Position numbers and translations under genes: made by a program. From Kosakonia pseudosacchari (GTDB taxonomy: Bacteria > Pseudomonadota > Gammaproteobacteria > Enterobacterales > Enterobacteriaceae), in the NCBI RefSeq assembly GCF_900184035.1, contig NZ_FXWP01000010.1, positions 248,001 through 312,000 of the forward strand: DNA of 64,000 nt, in the 5' to 3' direction. The notes below the pieces were generated by a model. The model did not search any database, was not told the DNA's origin, and was given only the letters and a program-made list of their open reading frames with translations. Positions 28,878 to 38,269 of the stretch are shown piece by piece. Within the stretch, counting starts at the first letter, position 1, and every line of letters starts with the position of its first letter.

Positions 28878-30251
28878 ATGTTGAAATCCCCCCTGTTCTG
28901 GAAAATGGTAACGCTGCCAGGTTGTCTTTGTGTTCTGCTTATCCCGCTGACGCTGCTGAGCGGCTTAATTGGCGAACGCGCGAATTATCGTAACGATGTG
29001 ACGGATACGCTGCGCCAGAGTAGCGCTGGCAGTCAAAAATTGATCGGGCCGTTGATTGCCATCCCGGTGACCGAAACGGTGGTTTCCCTGGAAAAAGCCA
29101 GTGACAACGAGGCGCCCAAAGAGGTGCGGCGTAAACAAAGTTATCTTCGTTTTTGGTTACCAGAATCGCTGATGGTTAACGGCAAACAGCAGGTCGAAAC
29201 CCGTAAGATCGGCATTTATGATGGGCAAATCTGGCACAGCGACATTGAGATCAACGCGGAGTTCGACCCAAAGCGGCTGGATATCAAAGCCGATGAGAAT
29301 GTCTCTCCCGGCGAGCCATTTCTTGTTCTAGCGTTGAGTGATTCGCGCGGTATTGGCCAGTTGCGTACCACCCGGTTGAATGGCGAGACACTCAGCGTTG
29401 AGCCAGGAACCGGGCTGGCAAGCGATCTGCAGGGCGTGCATATGCCATTGTCGATGGCGAACTTGCAGCAATCGCTGAAGCTATCCATGGCGTTTAGTCT
29501 GAGCGGAACCGGTGATTTTTCCGTGGTGCCGCTGGGGCGAAATAGCGAGATGACACTGAATGGCGACTGGCCGCATCCGGGTTTTATGGGCGATTTTCTG
29601 CCGGAACAACGCACGGTGAGCGCCAGTGGTTTTCAGGCGCACTGGCAAAGTAGTTGGTTTGCCAACAATCTGGACAGCAAAATGCGAGCTGCCGGAGCGC
29701 TGTCTGTCAGCAAAAGTTGGGAATTACCTGCTTTTAGCGTCAATATCGCTACACCCGCTGATCAGTACCAGTTGACCGACAGAGCCGTTAAATACGCGAT
29801 TTTGCTGATCGTACTGACTTATCTGGCATTTTTCGTTTTCGAAAGTTTAACCGCGCGGCAGATGCATCCGATGCAGTATTTGCTGGTGGGGCTATCGCTG
29901 GTGATGTTCTACCTGGTATTACTGGCGCTTTCTGAACATACCGGATTCACCATTGCCTGGGGAGTTGCCAGCTTGCTTGGTGCATTACTAAACGGTGTTT
30001 ATTTACAGGGCGTACTGAAAAGCTGGCGTGCGGGTTTGTCGTTTTGTCTCGCACTGTTAGTTCTTGATGCGGTGATGTGGAGCCTGTTGAACTCAGAAGA
30101 TAATGCGCTGTTGCTCGGCACCGGTGTTTTGTTTATCGCTCTGAGCGCAGTGATGGTGTTGACGCGCAAGATCGACTGGTATGCGCTTTCTGGTTCTGCA
30201 AAGAAAATACCGCAACCAGTGAGTGACGAAGAATTACGCATCTGGAAATAA
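28878..30251 (+). CDS. creD: inner-membrane protein CreD
   Basis: 457-residue membrane protein with one N-terminal transmembrane segment (about 12-32), a large periplasmic domain of about 270 residues, and a C-terminal bundle of about five transmembrane helices (300-440). It is the main CreBC regulon member in enterics. Its level affects colicin tolerance in E. coli and beta-lactam response in other genera, but its biochemical role is unknown. Slightly longer than the 450 residues of E. coli. A ribosome site AAGGAG precedes ATG 28878, and a separate CreB site precedes the gene. Confidence 0.94.
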   Translation: MLKSPLFWKMVTLPGCLCVLLIPLTLLSGLIGERANYRNDVTDTLRQSSAGSQKLIGPLIAIPVTETVVSLEKASDNEAPKEVRRKQSYLRFWLPESLMVNGKQQVETRKIGIYDGQIWHSDIEINAEFDPKRLDIKADENVSPGEPFLVLALSDSRGIGQLRTTRLNGETLSVEPGTGLASDLQGVHMPLSMANLQQSLKLSMAFSLSGTGDFSVVPLGRNSEMTLNGDWPHPGFMGDFLPEQRTVSASGFQAHWQSSWFANNLDSKMRAAGALSVSKSWELPAFSVNIATPADQYQLTDRAVKYAILLIVLTYLAFFVFESLTARQMHPMQYLLVGLSLVMFYLVLLALSEHTGFTIAWGVASLLGALLNGVYLQGVLKSWRAGLSFCLALLVLDAVMWSLLNSEDNALLLGTGVLFIALSAVMVLTRKIDWYALSGSAKKIPQPVSDEELRIWK

Positions 30252-30278
30252 AAAAAGCGGCACTTAGTGCCGCTTTTT
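30251..30278. terminator. bidirectional terminator creD/arcA
   Basis: GCGGCAC (30257-30263) and GTGCCGC (30267-30273) with a 3-nt loop, flanked by A6 on the left and T5 on the right, begins at the last base of creD. The symmetry serves both creD and the convergent arcA. Confidence 0.92.
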
Positions 30279-30293
30279 CATCATTATTCTGGC

Positions 30294-31010
30294 TTATTCC
30301 TGCAAATCACCGCAGAAACGGTAACCTTCACCGTGAATGGTGGCGATGATTTCCGGGGTGTCCGGCGTCGATTCGAAATGTTTACGAATACGGCGGATAG
30401 TTACGTCGACCGTACGATCGTGTGGCTTCAGTTCACGACCGGTCATTTTTTTCAGCAACTCAGCACGAGACTGGATTTTGCCTGGGTTTTCGCAGAAGTG
30501 CAGCATCGCGCGAAATTCGCTGCGCGGCAGCTTATACTGCTCGCCGTTCGGGCTAATCAATGAACGGCTATTGATATCCAGTTCCCAACCGTTGAATTTG
30601 TAGCTGTCAACGCTGCGGCGTTCTTCGCTAACCGTGCCCAGATTCATGGTACGGGACAGCAGGTTGCGCGCGCGGATAGTCAGCTCGCGTGGGTTAAACG
30701 GTTTGGTGATGTAGTCGTCGGCACCAATTTCAAGGCCCAGAATCTTATCGACTTCGTTATCACGGCCCGTCAGAAACATCAGCGCGACATTCGCCTGTTC
30801 GCGTAATTCACGCGCCAGCAAAAGACCGTTTTTACCCGGCAGATTGATATCCATGATCACCAGGTTGATATCATTTTCAGAAAGGATCTGATGCATTTCA
30901 GCGCCATCTGTCGCTTCAAAGACATCGTAGCCTTCTGCTTCGAAAATGCTTTTTAACGTGTTGCGTGTTACCAACTCGTCTTCAACAATAAGAATGTGCG
31001 GGGTCTGCAT
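30294..31010 (-). CDS. arcA: aerobic respiration control regulator ArcA
   Basis: 238-residue OmpR-family response regulator, partner of the quinone-sensing kinase ArcB. It represses aerobic respiration genes under low oxygen. The receiver domain has Asp 54 in VIMDINLPG and KPFNPREL; the C-terminal winged helix covers about 135-235. Nearly identical to E. coli ArcA. It has a long upstream region (31011-31643) with an FNR-like box, consistent with FNR control of arcA. Confidence 0.98.
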   Translation of the reverse strand: MQTPHILIVEDELVTRNTLKSIFEAEGYDVFEATDGAEMHQILSENDINLVIMDINLPGKNGLLLARELREQANVALMFLTGRDNEVDKILGLEIGADDYITKPFNPRELTIRARNLLSRTMNLGTVSEERRSVDSYKFNGWELDINSRSLISPNGEQYKLPRSEFRAMLHFCENPGKIQSRAELLKKMTGRELKPHDRTVDVTIRRIRKHFESTPDTPEIIATIHGEGYRFCGDLQE

Positions 31011-31104
31011 GTTTGCTACCTAAATTGCCAACTAAATCGAAACAGGAAGTACAAAAGTCCCTGACCAGCCTGGTGCATGTCGAAAATTAACATGACGGCG
31101 TAAC

Positions 31105-31245
31105 ATGACTAAAGTACGTAATTGCGTTCTTGATGCACTTTCCATCAACGTCAACAACATCATTAGCTTGGTCGTGGGCACTTTCCCTCTGAACCCGACA
31201 GTGTCAAAAACGGCTGTCATCCTAACCATTTTAACAGCAACATAA
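31105..31245 (+). CDS. yjjY: small conserved frame YjjY
   Basis: 46 codons from ATG 31105 to TAA 31243-31245, translating to MTKVRNCVLDALSINVNNII and then SLVVGTFPLNPTVSKTAVIL up to TILTAT. As I recall, E. coli YjjY has the same length and differs at only a couple of positions around residues 29-30. It lies on the strand opposite to arcA, inside the arcA leader, and has no good Shine-Dalgarno. Conservation may reflect the arcA leader RNA or promoters instead of a protein, so coding status is open. Confidence 0.55.
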   Translation: MTKVRNCVLDALSINVNNIISLVVGTFPLNPTVSKTAVILTILTAT

Positions 31246-31286
31246 CAGGCTAAGACGTAAATGACACCCAATAAAACTACGCTTCG

Positions 31287-31300
31287 TTGACATATATCAA
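31287..31300 (-). promoter_or_regulatory. FNR-like box in the arcA upstream region
   Basis: TTGACATATATCAA differs from the FNR consensus TTGAT-N4-ATCAA at one base. It is 277 nt upstream of the arcA start. In E. coli, arcA is activated by FNR from a distal promoter in a long, multi-promoter leader, so this site is a good candidate. The wider gap 31246-31643 is AT-rich and otherwise shows only a short hairpin (AGGGA/TCCCT, 31463-31476). Confidence 0.65.
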
Positions 31301-31590
31301 GTTCAATTGTAGCACGTTAACAGTTTGGAGAAATCTTGATAGCCAAATGCTAGCGTTTCTTACAATTTTTCAATAAACCAACTAGTTGCGCATATTAATT
31401 GATAAACAGGGCGAATCCAATACAAGTGGGAAATTCTGTATTAAAATGCCATGAATAAACATAGGGATAAGTCCCTTCTGTTAACATCTTAGCAGGTAAT
31501 ATCACTGATAAATAGTTTAGCTTTTTTTAACCGTAGACAAGGGCTAAATCAGTGATTTGTGTTACATAATTGTAAATTCGCACCGCGTAG

Positions 31591-31596
31591 TATGAT
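31591..31596 (+). promoter_or_regulatory. candidate -10 for yjtD
   Basis: TATGAT lies 48 nt before the yjtD start. A possible -35 (TTGTAA, 31570-31575) is at a short 15-nt spacing, so the assignment is tentative. Confidence 0.35.
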
Positions 31597-31643
31597 GACA
31601 AAGGTCACATTTCCCCGTGGTCTCAGTAAGAAGAGAAAGTAAA

Positions 31644-32330
31644 ATGGAATTGGCTGTTGTTCTTGTCTCCCCCGCGAGAGCGGAAAATGTCGGCGCCGCT
31701 GCCCGCGCGATGAAAACCATGGGGTTTAGCGATTTGCGTATCGTTGACAGCGAGGCGCACTTGCAAGACGGTGCACGCCGCGTGGCGCATGGATCCGGCG
31801 ATATCCTTGATAATATTAAAACTTATACAACTCTTGCCGACGCGCTGGCGGATATTCCTTTTACCATCGCTACCACTGCGCGCAGCCGGGCGAAATTCCA
31901 TTATTACGCGACGCCTGCGGAACTGGTTCCATTGTTACAAGAGAAAAGTACTTGGTTGAGCAGTGCTGCGCTGGTGTTTGGTCGTGAGGATTCCGGGCTC
32001 ACCAATGAAGAACTGGCGCTGGCTGATATTTTAACGGGTGTTCCAATGGTGGCGGATTATCCTTCACTTAATCTCGGCCAGGCGGTGATGGTTTTCTGCT
32101 ATCAATTAGCATCTTTAATGAAACATACTCCGAAAGAGGCAGCCCCGGTTGACGGCAATCAGTTGCAGGCGTTGCGTTTGCGAACTCGCGGATTACTGGA
32201 AAAATTAGGCGTAGCGGATGACATTAAAATGGCCGACTGGCTCGATCAGCGTCTTGGCCTTTTGGAACAGCGCGACACCGCAATGTTGCATCGTTTGCTG
32301 CACGATATCGAAAAAAAACTCGCCGAGTAA
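31644..32330 (+). CDS. yjtD: SpoU/TrmD-type RNA methyltransferase family protein YjtD (LasT)
   Basis: 228-residue knotted (SPOUT) methyltransferase of the TrmH/TrmJ group, presumed to transfer a methyl group from SAM to tRNA or rRNA. Motif 1 is ENVGAAARAMKTMGF, motif 2 LVFGREDSGLTNEEL and motif 3 LNLGQAVMVF. The C-terminal region ends with a conserved helical tail (QRDTAMLHRLLHDIEKKL). ATG 31644 gives the E. coli length; the frame from 31617 adds nine unrelated residues. The RNA target is not established for this paralogue. Confidence 0.9.
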   Translation: MELAVVLVSPARAENVGAAARAMKTMGFSDLRIVDSEAHLQDGARRVAHGSGDILDNIKTYTTLADALADIPFTIATTARSRAKFHYYATPAELVPLLQEKSTWLSSAALVFGREDSGLTNEELALADILTGVPMVADYPSLNLGQAVMVFCYQLASLMKHTPKEAAPVDGNQLQALRLRTRGLLEKLGVADDIKMADWLDQRLGLLEQRDTAMLHRLLHDIEKKLAE

Positions 32331-32462
32331 ATCGCTGTCATAATGTTTTTTTATAGTTAAAGTCACTGCGATATATGACGAGAATGATCCTAATAGGTTG
32401 AAAATGACGTCTGTTGTGGCGCAGCCGGGAATATCGGCAACAGGGCGAAAAATAAAAATAAA

Positions 32463-32497
32463 TTGACTTGAGCAGGCAGATACTTTAACCAATATAG
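32463..32497 (+). promoter_or_regulatory. thr operon promoter
   Basis: TTGACT (32463-32468) is a good -35. The following bases, including TACTTTAACCAATATAGGCA, match the E. coli thr promoter as I remember it; the -10 is either TAACCA at 17-nt spacing or the nearby TATAGG. It is 74 nt upstream of the thrL ATG. Confidence 0.7.
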
Positions 32498-32541
32498 GCA
32501 TACAGCACAGACAGATAATGATTACAGAGCACACAACATCC

Positions 32542-32610
32542 ATGAAACGCATCAGCACCATTACCACAATTACAACCATCACCATTACCACAGGTAACGG
32601 TGCGGGCTGA
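32542..32610 (+). CDS. thrL: thr operon leader peptide
   Basis: 22 codons reading MKRISTITTITTITITTGNGAG: 8 threonine and 5 isoleucine codons. Ribosome stalling on these codons when threonyl- or isoleucyl-tRNA is scarce prevents formation of the downstream terminator. This is one residue longer than the 21-residue E. coli leader as I recall it. Confidence 0.95.
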   Translation: MKRISTITTITTITITTGNGAG

Positions 32611-32630
32611 CGCGTACAGGAAACACAGAA

Positions 32631-32665
32631 AAAAGCCCGCACCTGAACAGTGCGGGCTTTTTTTT
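32631..32665 (+). terminator. thr attenuator
   Basis: GCCCGCAC (32635-32642) and GTGCGGGC (32650-32657) form an 8-bp GC-rich stem, extended by flanking A-T pairs, with a 7-nt loop and a run of eight T. It lies between thrL and thrA and is the regulated terminator. The GCGGGC at the end of thrL can compete for pairing as the antiterminator region. Confidence 0.95.
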
Positions 32666-32689
32666 CGACCAGAGATTAAGGGGTAAACC

Positions 32690-35152
32690 ATGCGAGTGTT
32701 GAAGTTCGGCGGTACATCAGTGGCAAATGCAGAGCGTTTTCTGCGTGTTGCCGATATCCTGGAAAGTAATGCCAGGCAGGGGCAGGTAGCCACCGTGCTT
32801 TCTGCCCCGGCGAAAATTACTAACCATCTGGTGGCAATGATCGAAAAAACGATCGGCGGCCAGGATGCCATTCCGAACATTAGCGACGCCGAGCGTATCT
32901 TCGCCGACCTGCTGCAAGGGCTGGCGGATGCGCAAGCTGGGTTTCCTCTCGCACAATTAAAAGCGTTTGTTGAACAAGAGTTCGCGCAGATTAAGCACGT
33001 CCTGCATGGTATCAGCCTGCTCGGCCAGTGTCCGGACAGCATCAACGCTGCGTTAATTTGCCGTGGTGAGAAACTCTCTATCGCCATCATGGCAGGGTTA
33101 CTGGAAGCGCGTGGTCACAAAGTCAGCGTTATCGATCCGGTTGAGAAATTGCTCGCTGTCGGCCATTACCTTGAATCAACGGTCGATATCGCTGAATCTA
33201 CTCGCCGTATCGCCGCCAGCCGCATTCCTGCGGATCATATGGTGCTGATGGCCGGTTTCACTGCCGGAAACGAGAAGGGCGAGCTGGTGGTACTTGGGCG
33301 TAACGGCTCCGACTACTCTGCTGCCGTGCTTGCGGCATGTCTGCGCGCAGATTGTTGTGAGATCTGGACCGATGTCGACGGCGTTTATACCTGCGACCCG
33401 CGCCAGGTGCCAGACGCCAGGCTGCTGAAGTCGATGTCGTACCAGGAAGCTATGGAGCTCTCCTACTTCGGCGCCAAAGTTCTTCACCCTCGCACCATTA
33501 CCCCCATCGCACAGTTCCAAATTCCTTGCCTGATCAAAAACACCGGAAACCCGCAAGCGCCGGGTACGCTGATTGGCGCGACCTCTGATGAAGATGGTCT
33601 GCCGGTAAAAGGCATTTCGAATCTGAATAACATGGCGATGTTCAGCGTCTCCGGTCCGGGGATGAAAGGCATGGTCGGCATGGCGGCACGTGTCTTCGCC
33701 GCGATGTCGCGCAACGGCATTTCCGTCGTGTTGATCACTCAATCCTCCTCGGAGTACAGCATCAGCTTCTGTGTGCCGCAATCCGATTGCGCCCGTGCCC
33801 AGCGCGCCATGAGCGAAGAGTTCTATCTCGAATTGAAAGAAGGGCTGTTGGAGCCGCTGGCGGTGATGGAGCGTCTGGCGATCATCTCTGTCGTCGGTGA
33901 CGGTATGCGCACATTGCGCGGAATTTCGGCGAAGTTCTTTGCGGCGCTGGCGCGCGCAAATATTAATATTGTGGCGATTGCTCAGGGCTCCTCTGAACGC
34001 TCGATCTCTGTGGTGGTTAGCAACGACGATGCCACCACCGGCGTGCGCGTCACGCACCAGATGCTGTTTAACACCGACCAGGTGATCGAAGTCTTTGTGA
34101 TTGGCGTTGGCGGCGTCGGCGGTGCGCTGCTGGAACAGCTTAAGCGCCAGCAAACATGGCTAAAAAACAAACATATTGACCTGCGTGTTTGTGGTGTGGC
34201 GAACTCGAAAGCGCTGTTGACTAACGTTCATGGCCTGAACCTGGATAACTGGCAAGCGGAACTTGGCGAAGCCAAAGAGCCGTTTAACCTGGGCCGCCTG
34301 ATTCGCCTGGTAAAAGAGTATCACCTGCTGAACCCGGTAATCGTTGATTGTACTTCCAGCCAGGCGGTGGCCGACCAGTATGCGGATTTCCTGCGAGAAG
34401 GTTTCCACGTTGTCACGCCGAACAAAAAAGCCAACACCTCATCGCTGGATTATTACCACCAGTTGCGTCGCGCAGCGGAAAAGTCGCGGCGTAAATTCCT
34501 GTACGACACGAATGTTGGCGCGGGCTTGCCGGTGATTGAAAACCTGCAAAACCTGCTGAATGCGGGTGACGAGTTGCAGCATTTCTCCGGCATTCTTTCC
34601 GGTTCCTTGTCGTTTATTTTCGGCAAGCTGGATGAAGGGGTGAGCCTGTCGGCGGCAACGAATCTCGCCCGCGAAATGGGCTACACCGAACCGGATCCGC
34701 GAGATGATCTCTCCGGTATGGATGTGGCGCGTAAACTGCTGATTCTGGCGCGCGAAACCGGTCGTGAACTAGAGTTGTCGGATATCGTCATCGAACCGGT
34801 GTTGCCGGCGAGTTTTGACGATTCAGGCGATGTCGAGAGTTTTATGGCGCGTCTGCCGGAGCTGGAAGATGATTTTGCCGCGCGAGTCGCAAAAGCGCGC
34901 GATGAAGGTAAGGTGCTGCGTTATGTTGGCAACATTGAAGAAGATGGCACTTGCCGGGTGAAAATCGCGGCAGTCGATGGCAACGATCCGCTGTTCAAAG
35001 TGAAAAACGGCGAGAACGCGCTGGCGTTCTACAGCCACTATTACCAGCCGCTACCGCTGGTGCTGCGCGGGTATGGCGCGGGTAACGATGTGACGGCAGC
35101 GGGCGTGTTCGCCGACTTGCTGCGCACTCTGTCCTGGAAGTTAGGAGTCTGA
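32690..35152 (+). CDS. thrA: bifunctional aspartokinase I / homoserine dehydrogenase I
   Basis: 820-residue fusion enzyme catalysing the first and third steps of threonine synthesis, feedback-inhibited by threonine. The N-terminal aspartate kinase has [13 protein letters not shown] (residues 5-17) and GRNGSDYSA. Two ACT-type regulatory segments (about 320-460) and the C-terminal NAD(P)-binding homoserine dehydrogenase ([13 protein letters not shown], about 472-484) follow. Length equals E. coli ThrA. First structural gene after the attenuator, with one base before thrB. Confidence 0.98.
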   Translation: MRVLKFGGTSVANAERFLRVADILESNARQGQVATVLSAPAKITNHLVAMIEKTIGGQDAIPNISDAERIFADLLQGLADAQAGFPLAQLKAFVEQEFAQIKHVLHGISLLGQCPDSINAALICRGEKLSIAIMAGLLEARGHKVSVIDPVEKLLAVGHYLESTVDIAESTRRIAASRIPADHMVLMAGFTAGNEKGELVVLGRNGSDYSAAVLAACLRADCCEIWTDVDGVYTCDPRQVPDARLLKSMSYQEAMELSYFGAKVLHPRTITPIAQFQIPCLIKNTGNPQAPGTLIGATSDEDGLPVKGISNLNNMAMFSVSGPGMKGMVGMAARVFAAMSRNGISVVLITQSSSEYSISFCVPQSDCARAQRAMSEEFYLELKEGLLEPLAVMERLAIISVVGDGMRTLRGISAKFFAALARANINIVAIAQGSSERSISVVVSNDDATTGVRVTHQMLFNTDQVIEVFVIGVGGVGGALLEQLKRQQTWLKNKHIDLRVCGVANSKALLTNVHGLNLDNWQAELGEAKEPFNLGRLIRLVKEYHLLNPVIVDCTSSQAVADQYADFLREGFHVVTPNKKANTSSLDYYHQLRRAAEKSRRKFLYDTNVGAGLPVIENLQNLLNAGDELQHFSGILSGSLSFIFGKLDEGVSLSAATNLAREMGYTEPDPRDDLSGMDVARKLLILARETGRELELSDIVIEPVLPASFDDSGDVESFMARLPELEDDFAARVAKARDEGKVLRYVGNIEEDGTCRVKIAAVDGNDPLFKVKNGENALAFYSHYYQPLPLVLRGYGAGNDVTAAGVFADLLRTLSWKLGV

Positions 35153-35153
35153 G

Positions 35154-36083
35154 ATGGTGAAGGTGTATGCTCCGGCCTCCAGTGCCAATATGAGCGTGGG
35201 TTTTGATGTGCTTGGCGCGGCGGTTACGCCCGTGGATGGTACGTTGTTGGGCGATAATGTCAGTGTGGAAACCGCCGATCATTTCAGCCTGAAGAATGTG
35301 GGCCGCTTCGCCAGTAAATTACCGACTGAGCCGAAAGAAAATATCGTTTATCAGTGCTGGGAACTGTTCTGCCAGGAGATCGGCAAGCAAGTACCCGTCG
35401 CGATGACGCTGGAAAAAAACATGCCGATCGGCTCCGGGCTTGGTTCCAGCGCGTGCTCGGTGGTCGCGGCGCTGGTAGCGATGAATGAGTTTTGCGGTAA
35501 GCCGCTGAACGAAACGCGCATGCTGGCGCTGATGGGTGAGCTGGAAGGGCGTATTTCCGGTAGTGTGCATTACGATAACGTCGCGCCTTGCTACCTCGGC
35601 GGCATGCAATTGATGATCGAGGAAAGCGGCATTATCAGCCAGCAGGTGCCAGGCTTTGATGAGTGGCTATGGGTTTTGGCATATCCAGGCATTAAAGTCT
35701 CGACAGCGGAAGCGCGCGCGATTCTGCCCGCGCAATATCGCCGTCAGGATTGCATTGCTCACGGCCGCCACCTGGCGGGCTTTATCCATGCTTGCTACAG
35801 CCGTCAGCCAGCGCTGGCAGCAAAATTGATGAAAGATGTGATTGCCGAACCGTACCGCATGAAATTGCTGCCAGGGTTTGGGGAAGCACGTAAAGCAGTG
35901 GCGGATATTGGCGCGCTGGCCTGCGGGATCTCGGGTTCCGGGCCAACGCTGTTTGCCTTGTGCGACAAGCCGGATACGGCGCAGCGCGTTGCCGACTGGC
36001 TCGGCAAACACTATCTGCAAAATCAGGAAGGCTTCGTTCATATTTGCCGGCTGGACACGGCGGGCGCTCGCGTAGTGGGATAA
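35154..36083 (+). CDS. thrB: homoserine kinase
   Basis: 309-residue GHMP-family kinase that phosphorylates homoserine. The ATP-binding motif [17 protein letters not shown] is at about 91-107, and the N-terminal [15 protein letters not shown] and C-terminal [12 protein letters not shown] motifs are intact. It starts one base after thrA and ends 3 nt before thrC, indicating tight coupling. Confidence 0.98.
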   Translation: MVKVYAPASSANMSVGFDVLGAAVTPVDGTLLGDNVSVETADHFSLKNVGRFASKLPTEPKENIVYQCWELFCQEIGKQVPVAMTLEKNMPIGSGLGSSACSVVAALVAMNEFCGKPLNETRMLALMGELEGRISGSVHYDNVAPCYLGGMQLMIEESGIISQQVPGFDEWLWVLAYPGIKVSTAEARAILPAQYRRQDCIAHGRHLAGFIHACYSRQPALAAKLMKDVIAEPYRMKLLPGFGEARKAVADIGALACGISGSGPTLFALCDKPDTAQRVADWLGKHYLQNQEGFVHICRLDTAGARVVG

Positions 36084-36086
36084 CCA

Positions 36087-37373
36087 ATGAAACTTTACAA
36101 CTTAAAAGATCATAACGAACAGGTCAGCTTTGCGCAGGCCGTTACTCAGGGGCTTGGCAAAAATCAGGGGCTGTTCTTCCCGCACGATCTGCCGGAATTT
36201 AACCTGACCGAAGTCGATGAGATGCTGGCGCAGGATTTCGTCACCCGCAGCGCAAAAATCCTGGCGGCGTTTATTGGCGATGAAATTCCTGAGGAGCAGC
36301 TTAAAGCCCGCGTACGTGCCGCGTTTGCTTTTCCTGCGCCGGTGAAACCAGTGGAGAGCGATGTCGGCTGCCTGGAGCTTTTCCATGGGCCAACGCTGGC
36401 GTTCAAAGATTTCGGCGGGCGTTTTATGGCGCAGATGCTGAGCGCTATCAGCGGCGACAAGCCGGTGACGATTCTGACGGCAACCTCCGGTGACACGGGG
36501 GCCGCTGTGGCGCACGCCTTCTACGGAATGAAGAACGTACGTGTGGTGATCCTCTATCCGCAGGGCAAAATTAGCCCGTTGCAGGAAAAGCTGTTCTGTA
36601 CGCTCGGCGGCAATATCGAAACCGTTGCTATCGACGCAGACTTCGATGCTTGCCAGGCGCTGGTGAAGCAGGCGTTCGATGACGAAGAACTCAAAGCGGC
36701 GCTTGGGCTGAACTCGGCAAACTCCATCAATATCAGCCGCCTGTTAGCGCAGATTTGTTACTACTTTGAAGCGGTTGCGCAGTTGCCACAGGAAGCACGC
36801 AACCAGCTGGTGGTTTCCGTGCCAAGCGGTAACTTCGGCGATTTGACCGCCGGTTTGCTGGCGAAGTCGCTGGGGCTGCCTATCAAGCGTTTTATCGCCG
36901 CCACCAACGCCAATGACACGGTTCCGCGTTTCCTGAAAGAGGGACAGTGGCAACCGAAAGCGACGCAAGCAACGTTATCGAACGCGATGGATGTCAGTCA
37001 GCCAAATAACTGGCCGCGTGTTGAAGAGTTGTTCCGTCGTAAGATCTGGCGCTTAAACGAGCTGGGTTATGCCGCGGTGGATGATGAAACCACGAAAACC
37101 ACTATCCGCGAGCTGAAAGGCAAGGGCTACATTTCTGAACCGCATGCCGCCATCGCTTACCGTGCGCTTCGCGATCAACTGCAACCGGGCGAATATGGTT
37201 TGTTCCTCGGCACCGCGCATCCGGCGAAGTTTAAAGAGAGCGTCGAAGCGATCCTCGGTGAAACCTTGCCGCTGCCGAAAGAGCTGGCCGATCGCGCCGA
37301 CTTACCTCTGCTTTCGCATCAGTTGCCTGCGGATTTCTCCGCACTGCGTCAGTTGATGATGAGCAAAGCGTGA
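36087..37373 (+). CDS. thrC: threonine synthase
   Basis: 428-residue PLP enzyme that converts O-phosphohomoserine to threonine. The PLP-binding lysine is in GPTLAFKDFGGRF (about 107), followed by TATSGDTGAAVAHAF and the phosphate-binding region SVPSGNFGDLTAG. Length equals E. coli ThrC. Last gene of thrLABC. Confidence 0.98.
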   Translation: MKLYNLKDHNEQVSFAQAVTQGLGKNQGLFFPHDLPEFNLTEVDEMLAQDFVTRSAKILAAFIGDEIPEEQLKARVRAAFAFPAPVKPVESDVGCLELFHGPTLAFKDFGGRFMAQMLSAISGDKPVTILTATSGDTGAAVAHAFYGMKNVRVVILYPQGKISPLQEKLFCTLGGNIETVAIDADFDACQALVKQAFDDEELKAALGLNSANSINISRLLAQICYYFEAVAQLPQEARNQLVVSVPSGNFGDLTAGLLAKSLGLPIKRFIAATNANDTVPRFLKEGQWQPKATQATLSNAMDVSQPNNWPRVEELFRRKIWRLNELGYAAVDDETTKTTIRELKGKGYISEPHAAIAYRALRDQLQPGEYGLFLGTAHPAKFKESVEAILGETLPLPKELADRADLPLLSHQLPADFSALRQLMMSKA

Positions 37374-37380
37374 TGTCTCT

Positions 37381-37408
37381 GTTTCCCCTGCCTGCTGGCG
37401 GGGGAAAC
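37381..37408. terminator. hairpin between thrC and yaaA
   Basis: GTTTCCCC (37381-37388) pairs with GGGGAAAC (37401-37408) around a 12-nt loop that can itself pair in part. It lies between the convergent thrC and yaaA stops and has no long T-run on either side, so it is a probable but not ideal terminator. Confidence 0.6.
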
Positions 37409-37415
37409 ATAACGC

Positions 37416-38189
37416 TTACTGCTCGTGACGCTTAAACACCATTTCGTCCGGCGCGGACGCTTCTTCATCAAAGAAATACCCTTCGCTATCAAACCCGGCT
37501 AACTGCTCCGGTTTCGTCAACCGCTGTTCAATGATGTAGCGGCTCATTAGCCCGCGCGCTTTTTTGGCGTAGAAACTGATGACCTTAAATTTGCCGTTTT
37601 TCTCATCAAGGAACACCGGCTTGATTACTCTGGCTTTCAGTTTCTGGGTTTTGACCGAGCGGAAATATTCGTCAGAGGCCAGATTGATAACAATGTCGTC
37701 GCCCTGAGCGGCAATGACGTCGTTGAGTTTGTTGGTAATGGTATCGCCCCAGAATTGATACAGATCCTTACCCTTGGCGTTCTCCAGCCGGATACCCATC
37801 TCCAGACGATAGGGCTGCATCAGATCCAGCGGGCGCAGCACGCCGTATAATCCAGAAAGCATGCGCAGATGCTGCTGCGCAAAGTCGAAATCCGCCTCGC
37901 TGAAGGTTTCTGCCTGCAGACCGGTGTAGACATCACCTTTGAATGCCAGAATCGCCTGGCGCGCATTTTCTGGAGTGAAATCAGGCTGCCAGTCGTGAAA
38001 GCGGGTCGCGTTCAGATCGGCGAGCTTATCGCTGATACCCATCAGCGCCTTGATTTGTGGCGCAGAGAGTTTGCGGGCGGTCTTAATCAATTGCTGGGCG
38101 TGATCCAGCAGTTCCGGCTGGGTAAAGCGCGTGGTCGCCAGCGGGCTTTGGTAATCGAGCGTTTTAGCAGGTGAAATCAAAATCAGCAT
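37416..38189 (-). CDS. yaaA: peroxide stress protein YaaA
   Basis: 257-residue UPF0246/DUF328 protein. In E. coli, YaaA lowers free iron and limits Fenton damage under peroxide stress and is OxyR-controlled; a DNA-binding fold has been reported. Conserved are the N-terminal [16 protein letters not shown]-like [10 protein letters not shown] and the C-terminal [17 protein letters not shown]. The start [11 protein letters not shown] is conserved. I do not see a clear OxyR site in the 80-nt gap before it. Confidence 0.94.
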   Translation of the reverse strand: MLILISPAKTLDYQSPLATTRFTQPELLDHAQQLIKTARKLSAPQIKALMGISDKLADLNATRFHDWQPDFTPENARQAILAFKGDVYTGLQAETFSEADFDFAQQHLRMLSGLYGVLRPLDLMQPYRLEMGIRLENAKGKDLYQFWGDTITNKLNDVIAAQGDDIVINLASDEYFRSVKTQKLKARVIKPVFLDEKNGKFKVISFYAKKARGLMSRYIIEQRLTKPEQLAGFDSEGYFFDEEASAPDEMVFKRHEQ

Positions 38190-38269
38190 ACTCAGTCCTT
38201 GCTGTGCGAGAAATTTCCGCTGACTTTAGCAAAAAAACTAACAGACTTGATCGATAGTTGCGATTAGCG

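Noticed and set aside
29999..30241. 80-codon minus-strand frame within creD, and many similar frames elsewhere
   Set aside because: These lie inside conserved genes on the other strand or in another frame, with no ribosome site or homology.
33176..34153. 325-codon antisense frame within thrA
   Set aside because: Shadow of a conserved gene with biased composition and no domain.
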